A stretch of DNA of 54,882 bases, taken from contig NZ_AULJ01000040.1 in NCBI RefSeq assembly GCF_000425225.1, positions 1 through 54,882 of the forward strand, in the 5' to 3' direction. The stretch comes from Pontibacillus marinus BH030004 = DSM 16465. Lineage in GTDB: Bacteria > Bacillota > Bacilli > Bacillales > BH030062. The notes under the pieces were generated by a model. The model was not told the origin of the DNA. It made no database searches and was given only the letters and a program-made list of their open reading frames with translations. Shown in pieces: positions 24,904-34,426 of this stretch. Made by a program: the position numbers and the translations under genes. How positions within the stretch are numbered: position 1 is the first letter of the stretch; each line of letters opens with the position of its first letter.

Positions 24904-26199
24904 TTAAACTTGTGGTCCTGCTTCTAATAATAAATCTACTAAATGGACAGCATCCATTTGCTCTGACTGTCCTTCTCGCTCAATACCTAGCTTCATTTGC
25001 AATAGGCATCCTGGATTTGTCGTCACAACCCGCTCAGGATGTACAGAACATACATCTTTCATTTTCACATCTAGAATCTCCATAGACTCTTCATAATTTA
25101 CAATATTATAGATTCCGGCTGAGCCACAGCAAAACTCTGGGCGTTCTAATTCTTTCAACTCTAATCCGGGTACTTTTTTCAACAGTTCTAATGGCGGCGT
25201 TTTGACACCTTGGACATTCGACATATGGCAAGAAGGTTGATAAGTGATGGTTTTATCAACAGGCTTAGTGAAATGCAATCCTTCTACATCAACTAAAATT
25301 TGTGAAATGTCTTTCACTCGAGATACAAACTGTTCAGCACGTTCTCTCCATTTTGTTCCTTCTTCAAACAGGTGATGATACTCAATCAAACGAGCCCCAC
25401 AACCTCCAGCATTATTCACAATATAATCAATCTCTTCTTCTTCAAACGCACGAATGTTTCGCTTCGCCAGTTCAACGGAGTTTTGCACTTTTCCCGCATG
25501 AGCATGTAACGCACCGCAACAGGTTTGCTGTTCAGGGATCACAATCTCCAGCCCGCTTCGTACCATTAAATCAATTGTGTTCTGATTCGTTTCAAAAAAC
25601 ACACTGTCCATCACACACCCTGTAAAAAAGGCTACTTTAGCAGAAGCTTTTCGCTTTGGTAAGTACCGCTTCGTCCGTTTAGCTCTTTTTCTCGGAGATG
25701 GCTGTTTCGGTATAATCTGTTCAAAGTATCCTAAATGAAGAGGTGCCATCTTGGATACTGACGTTAGATTCGCAAAAGACTGGAGGCCCGATTTTTGATA
25801 AAACCACGTCATATTCCCTAGTGTCTTCATCCACCCTTTGGAAGGGAAAAATGATCCAAATAAGAAGTCCTCCGTTCGCTTTTGAGCTTGGGATTTCACT
25901 TCATGATCTTCAATCACTTCTTTAGCTCCCTCAAGGATTTGGCCATATTGAACATCTGTAGGACAAACCGTGGTACAAGCCATACAGCCTAGGCATTTTT
26001 CGATCGGATCACGTAAGTCTTCAACAGATGCTTTTCCTTCTGCCACCATTTTCACGAGGTTAATGCGTCCCCGAGGAGAATGGGTTTCCTTTTCCATCGT
26101 TTCATAGGTTGGGCAGGCTGGCAGACAATACCCGCACTGGACGCAATCAAATGTTTTGTCATAGTTGATGGTCTTCTGTAACTCTTGTAGATTACTCAT
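24904..26199 (-). CDS. glcF: Glycolate oxidase iron-sulfur subunit GlcF
   Basis: A 431-residue protein with two 4Fe-4S ferredoxin motifs (CVQCGYCLPACP and CLGCMACTTVCP) and two CCG domains (QQTCCGALHAHAG and PEFCCGSAGIYN). It passes electrons from the flavin subunit GlcD to the respiratory chain. I choose the ATG at 26199, which overlaps the glcD stop by 8 nt (ATGAGTAA), implying coupled translation; the longer frame to 26232 adds nothing conserved. There is no glcE, as in the B. subtilis ysfC-ysfD pair. It is the last gene of the long operon. Confidence 0.9.
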   Translation of the reverse strand: MSNLQELQKTINYDKTFDCVQCGYCLPACPTYETMEKETHSPRGRINLVKMVAEGKASVEDLRDPIEKCLGCMACTTVCPTDVQYGQILEGAKEVIEDHEVKSQAQKRTEDFLFGSFFPSKGWMKTLGNMTWFYQKSGLQSFANLTSVSKMAPLHLGYFEQIIPKQPSPRKRAKRTKRYLPKRKASAKVAFFTGCVMDSVFFETNQNTIDLMVRSGLEIVIPEQQTCCGALHAHAGKVQNSVELAKRNIRAFEEEEIDYIVNNAGGCGARLIEYHHLFEEGTKWRERAEQFVSRVKDISQILVDVEGLHFTKPVDKTITYQPSCHMSNVQGVKTPPLELLKKVPGLELKELERPEFCCGSAGIYNIVNYEESMEILDVKMKDVCSVHPERVVTTNPGCLLQMKLGIEREGQSEQMDAVHLVDLLLEAGPQV

Positions 26200-27595
26200 C
26201 GCGTAACACCAACTTCTGTCCCTTCTCGGCAAAAATCTTACCAGGATTCATAATCCCATTTGGATCCCATGCGTCTTTGATACGGCGCATCATACCTACC
26301 CCAGTAGCCCCAAGCTCACTCTCCATGAACGGAGCTTTCATTGTTCCAATTCCATGCTCCCCAGAAAGGGTCCCACCCAGGTCAATCGCAGCTTGGAAAA
26401 GTTCTTCTACAGCTTGTTCTGCTCGTTTCATCTCTTCCTGATCACGTTTGTCGCATAAGATATTGGGATGCAGATTTCCATCGCCAGCATGACCAAAACA
26501 AACGACCTCGACATTGTACTTTTGCTTAATGTCTTCAAGACGCGCCATCATATCAGGTATTTTACTACGTGGTACCGTTGCATCCTCTGAAACTTTTGTT
26601 GGCTTGATTTTCGCTATAGCAGGAGATACTTGTTTTCGTGCATGCCATATTTGATCTGCCTCTTCTTGGTTTCCTGGTACGACAACATCTGTAGCGCCAA
26701 TCGACTCCATGATCTCTTGAACGATTTCTTTTTCAACTTTTAGCGCTTCAGGATGCCCGTCCAATTCAACTATGACAATCGCTGCCGCATGAGTTGGTAG
26801 ACCGATTGGGTTGAAGTTTTCAACAGCTTGAATACAAGCCTGATCCATAAACTCTAGCTTGGAAGGTAAAACTCCTGAGGTAAGCGTTTTAGATATTGCT
26901 TTCCCTGCCGTATGTACATTATCAAATGTCACCATAAGAGTTTGGACAGCTGGAGGCTTTGGAACAAGCTTTAAAGTTGCTTCTGTAATAACACCCAAAG
27001 TTCCTTCAGACCCTACTAACAATTTAGTTAAGTCAAAGCCTGTGACGTTTTTAATCGTTTGTCCACCAGTGCGGATGACCTCCCCTTCAGGAGTAACGAC
27101 CTCAAGACCTAAAACAAAGTCCTTGGTAACTCCATATTTCAAGCCACGGGGACCACCTGAGTTTTCAGCTAAGTTACCTCCGATTGTCGCTACATGTGCG
27201 CTACTTGGATCGGGTGCATACATCAGTCCATGCTTCATCGCTTCTTCATTAATACGAGCGGTTAACACACTCGGGGATACAGTGACTGTTAAATCATCTA
27301 CTCTTAAGTCAATGCTTTCTGGCCACTGGGACATATCAAGAACAATCCCACCATGAACAGGTAATGGACCACCACTCAAACAAGTCCCCTGCCCTCTCGG
27401 ATATACTGGAACTTTATACTCGTTGGCCACTTTCAAGATCCCAACGACTTCATCTCGATTACTTGGTTGAACGACTACTTCCGGAAGGTGCTCGCCAAAG
27501 GAAGCATCAAAGCTATAACTATATCGATCTGCTAAACTCGTTAAAATGCGCTCTTCCTGTATATGCTTTTGTAAAGCTTCCTTCCACTGTTCCAT
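26192..27595 (-). CDS. glcD: FAD-linked 2-hydroxyacid oxidase GlcD
   Basis: A 467-residue flavoprotein of the glycolate/D-lactate dehydrogenase class. The PCMH-type FAD domain includes VPVYPRGQGTCLSGGPLP, and DPSSAHVATIGGNLAENSGG; then GSEGTLGVITEATLKL. The C-terminal FAD-oxidase domain has FGHAGDGNLHPNIL with its metal-binding histidines and LSGEHGIG. It oxidises a D-2-hydroxy acid such as glycolate; the actual substrate depends on the operon's unknown pathway. RBS AAAGGAGC. It starts 23 nt after the amidohydrolase-like gene. Confidence 0.92.
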   Translation of the reverse strand: MEQWKEALQKHIQEERILTSLADRYSYSFDASFGEHLPEVVVQPSNRDEVVGILKVANEYKVPVYPRGQGTCLSGGPLPVHGGIVLDMSQWPESIDLRVDDLTVTVSPSVLTARINEEAMKHGLMYAPDPSSAHVATIGGNLAENSGGPRGLKYGVTKDFVLGLEVVTPEGEVIRTGGQTIKNVTGFDLTKLLVGSEGTLGVITEATLKLVPKPPAVQTLMVTFDNVHTAGKAISKTLTSGVLPSKLEFMDQACIQAVENFNPIGLPTHAAAIVIVELDGHPEALKVEKEIVQEIMESIGATDVVVPGNQEEADQIWHARKQVSPAIAKIKPTKVSEDATVPRSKIPDMMARLEDIKQKYNVEVVCFGHAGDGNLHPNILCDKRDQEEMKRAEQAVEELFQAAIDLGGTLSGEHGIGTMKAPFMESELGATGVGMMRRIKDAWDPNGIMNPGKIFAEKGQKLVLRDE

Positions 27596-27618
27596 ATAAA
27601 CGTGCTCCTTTCATTGAA

Positions 27619-28497
27619 TCAAAACAATAATGTTTCTGGATTTTGAACGATCATCCTTTTTATCTCTTCTTCCCTAATTCCACACTCTAATAAACGAACG
27701 ACGAATTCTTGTAACCCCTGGACTGGTGTAATGTTATGGGGCTGTCCATAGTCTGTGACTAAAACACAAGCATCCACCCCAACTTCCTTGATACTATCAG
27801 CCATTTGTTGGATCGTACAATTTTGGAAATCTTCCCCGCAAGCTAAGTAACACTTTTCAATAAGACACCCTTGAGCCGCTAATTTCTTTTGAAGATCCAT
27901 TGGAACTTGAGCAATGCCTAAATCTGCATGTTGTATCAAAATTCGTTTCACGCCTATTTTTTGAGCTTCATCTACTAAGACATCCACCTCATCAGGTGCA
28001 AGATGCCCTGTTGCTAAAATCGCATCATAAGAAGCGATCCCCTCTAAAATGCGTTTAACTTCATCTTTGATACTTCCGTCATTATTCAGGACAGTTAAGG
28101 TTGAAGCTGAATCATCGAGCTCCTTTTTACTATTAAAAAAACGACCTTGTTTATGCTCAGCAAAATATTTTGCATGCTGTTTTGCTGAAATAGTGGGCAT
28201 CCAAATCACTTTTGCTCCCATTCGAAGTGCCATGTCTACTGCATAAGATGAGAGTCCGCCTGTATACAAATTACACACCAAACCACCATAGATATTCATA
28301 TCGGGCACCTTGTCACGAATTAGCGTAGCACGATCATGTGTAGTACCTTCATGTGCTTTCAGTAATAGGCCTCCCATACCTGCTCGCCTAGCCTCTTCAA
28401 CCAATTCCCAATCTGTTTGCTTTCTCGGAAATGCGCTAGGGGAGCTATGAACATGAAGATCATAAGCTCCCTTTAGTAATGGGTGATAAGTTGTCAT
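27619..28497 (-). CDS. Amidohydrolase-like protein (DUF6282 type)
   Basis: A 292-residue TIM-barrel metallohydrolase candidate. HxH metal ligands occur in AYDLHVHSSPSAF, with further candidate ligands in LLKAHEGTTHD, ATGHLAPDEVD, LIQHADLGIAQ and VTDYGQPHN near the C-terminus. The spacing fits an amidohydrolase-superfamily barrel, and the sequence resembles the DUF6282 group, whose reactions are unknown. It begins 2 nt after the preceding hydrolase gene, indicating tight co-expression. A role in opening a cyclic or amide intermediate of the imported compound is inferred from context. Confidence 0.75.
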   Translation of the reverse strand: MTTYHPLLKGAYDLHVHSSPSAFPRKQTDWELVEEARRAGMGGLLLKAHEGTTHDRATLIRDKVPDMNIYGGLVCNLYTGGLSSYAVDMALRMGAKVIWMPTISAKQHAKYFAEHKQGRFFNSKKELDDSASTLTVLNNDGSIKDEVKRILEGIASYDAILATGHLAPDEVDVLVDEAQKIGVKRILIQHADLGIAQVPMDLQKKLAAQGCLIEKCYLACGEDFQNCTIQQMADSIKEVGVDACVLVTDYGQPHNITPVQGLQEFVVRLLECGIREEEIKRMIVQNPETLLF

Positions 28498-28499
28498 AA

Positions 28500-29381
28500 C
28501 TACAACGCCTCTTGGAAAAAGGTATCGAGTTCTTCTACCAATGCTGTAAACTCTTCATGTTCGCTGTACATAAAGTCATTATGTTTTCCATCGATTTCAT
28601 AAAACGTTTTTGGACCTGTCGCAGATCGATAAAGTGCTATGGATTCTTCAATTGGATGTAGAAGATTTTTCTTTCCATGTGCGACAAAAAGCGGTGTTTC
28701 CACAAGATTTTTAGCGGATTTTTCTGCATCTAAGTCAATGACAGACTCTGTGAATTGAAGCTGGGTCTGGCCACCAAAACCTTTCTTCGAAGCGAGTTCC
28801 TTCTGTACATAATCCTTAGTAGCTGGGTCTAATGGATAATGGAAAAATGGGTCTTCTAGCTTCGATTTACCTGTGGTCACACGTTTAATACGGTCTTCAC
28901 GCACAGCTTCTAAAACCTTGGACCAGCTCTCATAAGAATGAACTGTTTTTAGCCAGCGCTCTCCATGATAAAAGCCATTTAATGCAGCTACACCTGCAAC
29001 ATCATTCTGTTCAGCAACCCGGACTACATTAGAACCACCCATGCCCCAGCCGATTAAGCCTATTCGATCTTCATCCACTTCATTTTGGAAGCGTAAAAAG
29101 GTTAGCGCATTGTGAATATCCTCCACTTGTTCTTCTAGCAGTACACGAGTCGGATCTCCTTCACTATCAGCAAACCCACGATAGTCAAAGCCCATACAGA
29201 TATATCCCTTCTCTGTTAGGAATTTAGCAAACATCTTTGGATAAAATTCATTTACTCCCTGGTAACCTGAGTTTATGATAATGGCTGGATATTGTTTATT
29301 TGGGTTATAGGAATCTGGATAATAAAAAGTACCCTCTAATTTTAGTCCATCACTGTAAAATTGAATTGCTTTCTCGATCAT
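28500..29381 (-). CDS. Alpha/beta-hydrolase-fold protein without nucleophile serine
   Basis: A 293-residue protein of the dienelactone-hydrolase/acetyl-esterase-like fold. It has YPAIIINSGYQG for the oxyanion strand, FDYRGFADSEGDP, and a likely acid/His pair near FVAHGKKNLLHP and EIDGKHNDFMYSE. The nucleophile elbow reads GLIGWGMGGSN: the central residue of G-x-Nuc-x-G is Gly-113 instead of Ser, Cys or Asp. Either it is not a classical esterase or Ser-117 two turns away substitutes. It lies in the sigma-54 operon between the nitrilase and amidohydrolase-like genes. Confidence 0.8.
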   Translation of the reverse strand: MIEKAIQFYSDGLKLEGTFYYPDSYNPNKQYPAIIINSGYQGVNEFYPKMFAKFLTEKGYICMGFDYRGFADSEGDPTRVLLEEQVEDIHNALTFLRFQNEVDEDRIGLIGWGMGGSNVVRVAEQNDVAGVAALNGFYHGERWLKTVHSYESWSKVLEAVREDRIKRVTTGKSKLEDPFFHYPLDPATKDYVQKELASKKGFGGQTQLQFTESVIDLDAEKSAKNLVETPLFVAHGKKNLLHPIEESIALYRSATGPKTFYEIDGKHNDFMYSEHEEFTALVEELDTFFQEAL

Positions 29382-29422
29382 ATAAAAATCTCCCTTCTGG
29401 CATACTAAAAATTAATTTTTAT

Positions 29423-30268
29423 TCAATCAGCATTTTCTTGGCTAGCAATCTCTTGGTAATGTCGAATGGTTAAGTCCACATCTTCATCTCTCATGATCGG
29501 CAAAATCTTTCGAATTTCTTTCACTTTAGAATAATCGATTTCACATGTCTGAGTAGATTCATCATTAAATGGACATTGATCGACCACTTGACCATACGGA
29601 TCAATAACTTTTGAATTCCCGTAAAATGATTTATCCTCTTCTTCCCCTACACGGTTTACGATAATGACATAACATCCATAAATCCCTGCATAGAATTGTC
29701 CAAGTCTCTCCCAGCCTATGGAACTTGAATATGTACTTCCAAGCCCTCCTTCAGGACTGTTTATCAAACAAACTAATAAGGAACAATGTTTGTGTGCCGC
29801 GATGTGAGGGAGTGATGGATGCCAAAGGTCGTTACAAATGAGCATAGAGGATGTGAAATCTTGTATCTCATCAACTTTCACCTTCTTCCCTCTGGCGAAA
29901 TATTTTCCCTCTTCGAAAATGCCATATGTTGTAGGGTAGATTTTTCGTTGAATAGAACTTACTTCACCATCTTTAATAAAAACAGAAGAATTATAAACAC
30001 GTGTCCCTTTTCCATTTTCTATAAATCCAAACATTACATTAATTCCTGTCTCTCTTGAAACTTCACAAATTTGCTTTATTTCATGAGACCCTAAGGTAAT
30101 GGCTAAATCGTACACTTTTTCCTTCAATAAATACCCTGTTAGAGACAATTCAGGAAAAACAATCAAGTCTGTCTCGTTTTTGTATTGATAGATTAACGTG
30201 ATCATGTTTTCTAAGTTTTCTTGGACATCTCCAAATACTGGATTGGTTTGAGCCATAGTGACTCTCAT
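29423..30268 (-). CDS. Carbon-nitrogen hydrolase (nitrilase superfamily)
   Basis: A 281-residue amidase/nitrilase-fold enzyme. The catalytic triad is visible: Glu in IVFPELSLTGY, Lys in QRKIYPTTYGIFEEGKYF and Cys in LICNDLWHPSLP. The triad spacing is normal. It would hydrolyse an amide, carbamoyl or nitrile group; the substrate is unknown. I start at the ATG 30268, which is 8 nt after GGAG; the GTG at 30277 is too close to that site. It follows the MmgE/PrpD gene by 76 nt without a terminator. Confidence 0.88.
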   Translation of the reverse strand: MRVTMAQTNPVFGDVQENLENMITLIYQYKNETDLIVFPELSLTGYLLKEKVYDLAITLGSHEIKQICEVSRETGINVMFGFIENGKGTRVYNSSVFIKDGEVSSIQRKIYPTTYGIFEEGKYFARGKKVKVDEIQDFTSSMLICNDLWHPSLPHIAAHKHCSLLVCLINSPEGGLGSTYSSSIGWERLGQFYAGIYGCYVIIVNRVGEEEDKSFYGNSKVIDPYGQVVDQCPFNDESTQTCEIDYSKVKEIRKILPIMRDEDVDLTIRHYQEIASQENAD

Positions 30269-30344
30269 ACAAAACACTCCAATTACTAGTTTCGAGCACT
30301 AATTCTTATTACTCCCAGGTCCTTTATGCCTTGCCTCTCATTAC

Positions 30345-31685
30345 TTATGGTTTATAAAAAGGGAAATTAATTAATCTTGTTAATTCCTTAATATTCAGTA
30401 GTTGTTCTATTGAATGAATCATTTTATAGAGTTCATTGCTTCTTTCTTGACCTAAATGCGGAACGACTAATCGATAAAATTTCTCTTGTTTATCTACCTT
30501 ACTTAAAGGATAATCCCAATCCCCTTGAGCTTGTTGAACTGCAGAAGAATGTACCTTTCCATCATTCATATACACTTCTATCCAACATAATGCTTTTTTC
30601 GGAAATTCCTTATCAAGTTCTTCATCAACATAAACCTCTACCTTCTTCATTAAATCTACTACGTCTTGATTGCTCAATTTCTTAGTCACTTCATTTGGAC
30701 CTACATTTTGAAAAACAAAATAACAAGCCATTGGGTAAGGAAGATTGTATTGTGCCTCTTCAGTATTGTTTGGTGGCTTTTTAGAGAGACTAGCAGCCTC
30801 TTTAAATGTATAAACCTTCACACTATTTACATCTTTGTATAAAATCTTGTTCTTCTCCATGAGTTCCTTTATTGCTTCAATAGGTGGTTGCGCCCATCTA
30901 CAACACGCATAAGGTTTATAATAAAGCTCTTCTATTCTGTATCTTTGCTTTAGATCATTAATCAATCCTCTAGAATTCTCTGTATTAAATAAAGAGGGGA
31001 TACCTGTAAACCCTTCTTGCGCTAATATTGCTGAACTAACTCCTGTCATGCATCCCCATGAGATCCCATCTTTCAACATAGAGGGATGATCGATGCCCCT
31101 GAGCATGGGGGAATAAGTAGAATGATATTCAGCAACTCCTAAAGCGTGATAGATTTTATCTACAGATAGATTTAAAATTCTACTCACTCCTGCAGCTGCT
31201 CCTATAGCCCCCCATGATCCGGTACAATGATATTCAGGTCTTAATTCATGTGCTATTATGCCAGCTCGTATCCCGACCTCATATGACATAAGAAGAGTTG
31301 AAAGGAATTCCTCTCCTGTAATTTGCTTTTCTTCCCCGACTGCTAATATAGCAGGGAATAAGACTGCGCCAGGATGTCCTTTTACAAGTCGGTGGCCATC
31401 ATCAATATCCAGTGCATTTGCCATAGTTGCATTGACAAAGGAAGCTCCAGTAGCACTTAATTGACCTGATGTGAGCAATATTGAACTTGCTCCCTCTTTC
31501 CATTGGCTCTGAGCAAAGCGTTTAGCATGTTCAACTACTGGTGTGTTTGAACCTGCTATTGAGCTAGCCACTATATCAGCCAAAGCATCCTTTAGAGATT
31601 CCATAACCTCTTCAGGGATTGTGGTGATAGATTCTTCTAAAATGTACTCATGTAACCTATCTTGTAATTGTGTAATAAATTTCAT
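30345..31685 (-). CDS. MmgE/PrpD family protein
   Basis: About 446 residues. The family includes 2-methylcitrate dehydratase, cis-aconitate decarboxylase and iminodisuccinate epimerase. Recognisable parts are VNATMANALDIDDGHRLVKG, HPGAVLFPAILAVGE, FHST-like AEYHSTYSPMLRGIDHPS and KDGISWGCMTG, and YYKPYACCRWAQPPIEAI late. It lacks neighbours of the methylcitrate cycle, and the transporter/amidase context suggests a different acid with an epimerase or dehydratase role; that is inference. ATG at 31685 after AAGGTGAGG is taken as the start, but a GTG at 31691 cannot be excluded. Confidence 0.85.
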   Translation of the reverse strand: MKFITQLQDRLHEYILEESITTIPEEVMESLKDALADIVASSIAGSNTPVVEHAKRFAQSQWKEGASSILLTSGQLSATGASFVNATMANALDIDDGHRLVKGHPGAVLFPAILAVGEEKQITGEEFLSTLLMSYEVGIRAGIIAHELRPEYHCTGSWGAIGAAAGVSRILNLSVDKIYHALGVAEYHSTYSPMLRGIDHPSMLKDGISWGCMTGVSSAILAQEGFTGIPSLFNTENSRGLINDLKQRYRIEELYYKPYACCRWAQPPIEAIKELMEKNKILYKDVNSVKVYTFKEAASLSKKPPNNTEEAQYNLPYPMACYFVFQNVGPNEVTKKLSNQDVVDLMKKVEVYVDEELDKEFPKKALCWIEVYMNDGKVHSSAVQQAQGDWDYPLSKVDKQEKFYRLVVPHLGQERSNELYKMIHSIEQLLNIKELTRLINFPFYKP

Positions 31686-31720
31686 CCTCACCTTAATTCC
31701 TATATTCCCTAGAGATGATC

Positions 31721-32641
31721 CTATTCAATTAAGCCTTGTTCTTTTAACCAATTTCGTGCTACCTTTGAAACTTCTTTATGCTCTACATCAACCTTATAAT
31801 TTAATTGCATCATGGCTTCTGTGTTTAAATTACCAGAGACCTTGTTCATTAAATCGTTTAACTCAGGATATTTATTTAATACTTTCTCCCTTACAACTGG
31901 AGCGACATTATATGCAGGGAAGAAATTTTTGTCATCTTCTAATGCTAATAAATTAAACCCTTTAATTCTTCCATCTGTTGCAAAACCAACCGAGACATCA
32001 ACTTGTCCATCTTTTAAAGCATTATAAAGTAATCCTGAATCCATCTTTACTACATTTTTAGATGGAAATTCGAATCCATAATGTTCTTGCAGTCCTTTCA
32101 TGCCGTCCTCACGAGCATAAAATTCTGCGTTTGATGCGAATTTTAATTTATTCGGATTTTTATCAACGTAATTAGCTAAATCGGATATGGATTTAATCCC
32201 TAGATTCTTTGCCTTTTCCTCCTTCATTAATATGGAGTATGTGTTATTTAAATCAGCTTTTTCTAACCACATAAGGCCATCTTTTTCATCTGTTTCTTTT
32301 ACTTTTTGATAAGCTTTTTCTGAATCAGCTAGTGGATCTTGTTTCTGAAAAATAACTAAAGCTGTTCCTGTGTACTCCCAATACATATCAACCTGCCCAT
32401 TCTCTAGTGCTTTCCTAACCACAGTGCTTCCCATATTACTGGCTTCTTCAACATCATAGCCTTTTTCCTTAAGGTAGATAGACGTCATTGTGGAAAGAAT
32501 CTGTTGTTCGGTAAATCCTTTACCCCCTACCTTAATTGTCCCTTCGGAATTCCCTGAGCTTCCACCTGATGCGTTACTACAAGCAACAAGACTAAAAACT
32601 AATAACAGAACCATAGTTCCAATTAAAGAAAACTTTTTCAT
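31721..32641 (-). CDS. OpuC-type ABC transporter substrate-binding lipoprotein
   Basis: A 306-residue binding protein of the OpuAC/OsmF quaternary-amine group. The signal peptide ends in the lipobox LVACSN. The mature start GTIKVGGKGFTEQQILSTM and EEASNMGSTVVRKALENGQVDMYWEYTGTA are characteristic, as is PAYNVAPVVREKVLNKYPEL. Relatives bind glycine betaine, choline, carnitine or similar compounds. The ligand here may be a nutrient rather than an osmolyte because catabolic genes follow. RBS AAGGAGG. Confidence 0.9.
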   Translation of the reverse strand: MKKFSLIGTMVLLLVFSLVACSNASGGSSGNSEGTIKVGGKGFTEQQILSTMTSIYLKEKGYDVEEASNMGSTVVRKALENGQVDMYWEYTGTALVIFQKQDPLADSEKAYQKVKETDEKDGLMWLEKADLNNTYSILMKEEKAKNLGIKSISDLANYVDKNPNKLKFASNAEFYAREDGMKGLQEHYGFEFPSKNVVKMDSGLLYNALKDGQVDVSVGFATDGRIKGFNLLALEDDKNFFPAYNVAPVVREKVLNKYPELNDLMNKVSGNLNTEAMMQLNYKVDVEHKEVSKVARNWLKEQGLIE

Positions 32642-32657
32642 TTTTATTTCCTCCTTT

Positions 32658-33395
32658 TTAAGCCATATCTAAATCTCTTTTTAACCCTTTCGATATAACA
32701 AGCTTCTCAAATCCACCGAGTAAAAAGTCGATGGAGATTGCTAGAATGATAACGGGTACTGTTCCAGCTAACATAATTCCAGTATCGTATAAGGAGATTC
32801 CAGTAAAGATCAAGTCACCTAGTCCTCCTCCTCCTATAAGAAAAGCTAGTGCAGCTGACCCAACATTTATTACCACCGCAGTTCGGATTCCACCCATAAT
32901 GGCATACATCGCATTTGGTAATTCTAATTTCCATAAAATTTGTCCTTCTTTCATCCCCATCCCTCTACCTGCATCTATAATAGAAGAATCTACATTGTTG
33001 ATGCCTGCAAGTGTATTACGGAGGATAGGTAATAATGAGTTAAACCAAAGTGCAAAGACAGCAGTCTGCCAACCAAGACCCAAGTAACTCATAACCAATG
33101 CTAATATAGCTAAACTCGGCACGGTTTGCCCAACATTTGCAAAGTTCATCACTACTCCTTCAAACTTTTTAAATTTTGGTCTTGTAATAAACACACCTAA
33201 TGAAACCGCTACCAAAATTGCTAAAATAGAAGAGATACTTACAAGCTTAATGTGTTGTTTAGTTAAATAGAGTAGATCACCAGGGTTATCAACAATAAAC
33301 TGAAAGGCTCCAGCAAAATAAGCCCAAAGTAAAATTGCAACTATAACCACATAAAGTGAAACTTTAATAACACCTACCATTCTACGATTCGACAA
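32658..33395 (-). CDS. OpuC-type ABC transporter permease (second)
   Basis: A 245-residue permease with five or six membrane spans and the binding-protein-dependent transport signature (VDSSIIDAGRGMGMKEGQIL then WKLELPNAM). It resembles OpuCD/YehW. It is adjacent to the binding protein gene (16 nt) and to the ATPase (12 nt). With the permease at 34427-35077 it forms a heterodimeric channel, the OpuC rather than OpuA arrangement, in which the binding protein is a separate lipoprotein. Confidence 0.88.
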   Translation of the reverse strand: MSNRRMVGVIKVSLYVVIVAILLWAYFAGAFQFIVDNPGDLLYLTKQHIKLVSISSILAILVAVSLGVFITRPKFKKFEGVVMNFANVGQTVPSLAILALVMSYLGLGWQTAVFALWFNSLLPILRNTLAGINNVDSSIIDAGRGMGMKEGQILWKLELPNAMYAIMGGIRTAVVINVGSAALAFLIGGGGLGDLIFTGISLYDTGIMLAGTVPVIILAISIDFLLGGFEKLVISKGLKRDLDMA

Positions 33396-33407
33396 CTTTA
33401 TCCCTCC

Positions 33408-34409
33408 TTACCTCGCAGCTAATAACTGATCAGGATGAACATTCGTCAACTGATCAAAATCAGAAACCTTTATAACCCCTAAAACATTTTGAAATTCATC
33501 TACAACTTTTCCTTCACCAACTGGACTAGCCAGTAAAAGAGATAGTGCAGTTTTTAGCGTATCTTGATTAGATACTTCTGGCGTATTATTGCTTATTTCT
33601 CTAACTTGTCTGGTTTGAAAACCTACAATATGTGATACAAGATCTTCAACTTTCAATAAAGTTAAACGCTTCAGCATGCGATCCTGACCAATGAATTCTA
33701 CTACCTTATCATTTTTAGGATTAGATAATATTTGATCAGGGGTATCATGTTGCATAAGGTTTCCAGAATCAAAGATCGCTATTTTATCTCCAAGCCTTAA
33801 AGCCTCATCTACATCATGACTTACAAACAAGATCGTTTTCTTTAATTCCTTTTGAATTCGTTTAAATTCATTCTGAAGATGCTCACGAATAACTGGATCC
33901 AATGCCCCGAATGGTTCATCCATTAACATTACAGGTGGATCGCCAGCTAATGCACGAGCTACACCTATCCTCTGTTGCTGACCACCTGACAGTTCAAAAG
34001 GGAAGCGCTTTCTAAATTCATCTGGATTAAGTCCCATCATCTCCATTAACTCATTGTATCTTGTTTTTATTTTAGACTGATCCCAGCCTAACATTTTTGG
34101 AACAACACAGATGTTATCTTCAATTGTCATATTAGGAAATAAACCATTTTGTTGGATGACATATCCAATTGACCGTCTAAGCTTGATGGTGTCCATATCT
34201 TTAATGTCTTTCCCATTCACTTCAATTGTTCCATCAGTTATTGAAATAAGTCGATTTACCATTCTTAGGAGTGTGGTTTTCCCGCAACCTGAAGGACCTA
34301 AGAAGACACAAGTTTCTCCTTCATCTACATGTAAATTAATATGGTTAACAGCTGTAACTTCTTTATCACCAGTTTTATAAACTTTCGATACATCTTTAAA
34401 TTGAATCAA
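33408..34409 (-). CDS. OpuC-type ABC transporter ATP-binding protein
   Basis: A 333-residue ATPase with Walker A GPSGCGKTT, the Q-loop YVIQQNGLFP, signature LSGGQQQRIGVARAL and Walker B PVMLMDEPFGALD. The C-terminal 90 residues, with VSNQDTLKTALSLLL and VLGVIKVSDF, look like one poorly conserved CBS-type repeat rather than the tandem pair of OpuCA, so osmotic gating may be weaker or absent. It lies between the two permease genes. Confidence 0.9.
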   Translation of the reverse strand: MIQFKDVSKVYKTGDKEVTAVNHINLHVDEGETCVFLGPSGCGKTTLLRMVNRLISITDGTIEVNGKDIKDMDTIKLRRSIGYVIQQNGLFPNMTIEDNICVVPKMLGWDQSKIKTRYNELMEMMGLNPDEFRKRFPFELSGGQQQRIGVARALAGDPPVMLMDEPFGALDPVIREHLQNEFKRIQKELKKTILFVSHDVDEALRLGDKIAIFDSGNLMQHDTPDQILSNPKNDKVVEFIGQDRMLKRLTLLKVEDLVSHIVGFQTRQVREISNNTPEVSNQDTLKTALSLLLASPVGEGKVVDEFQNVLGVIKVSDFDQLTNVHPDQLLAAR

Positions 34410-34426
34410 CCTTTACTCACCACCTG

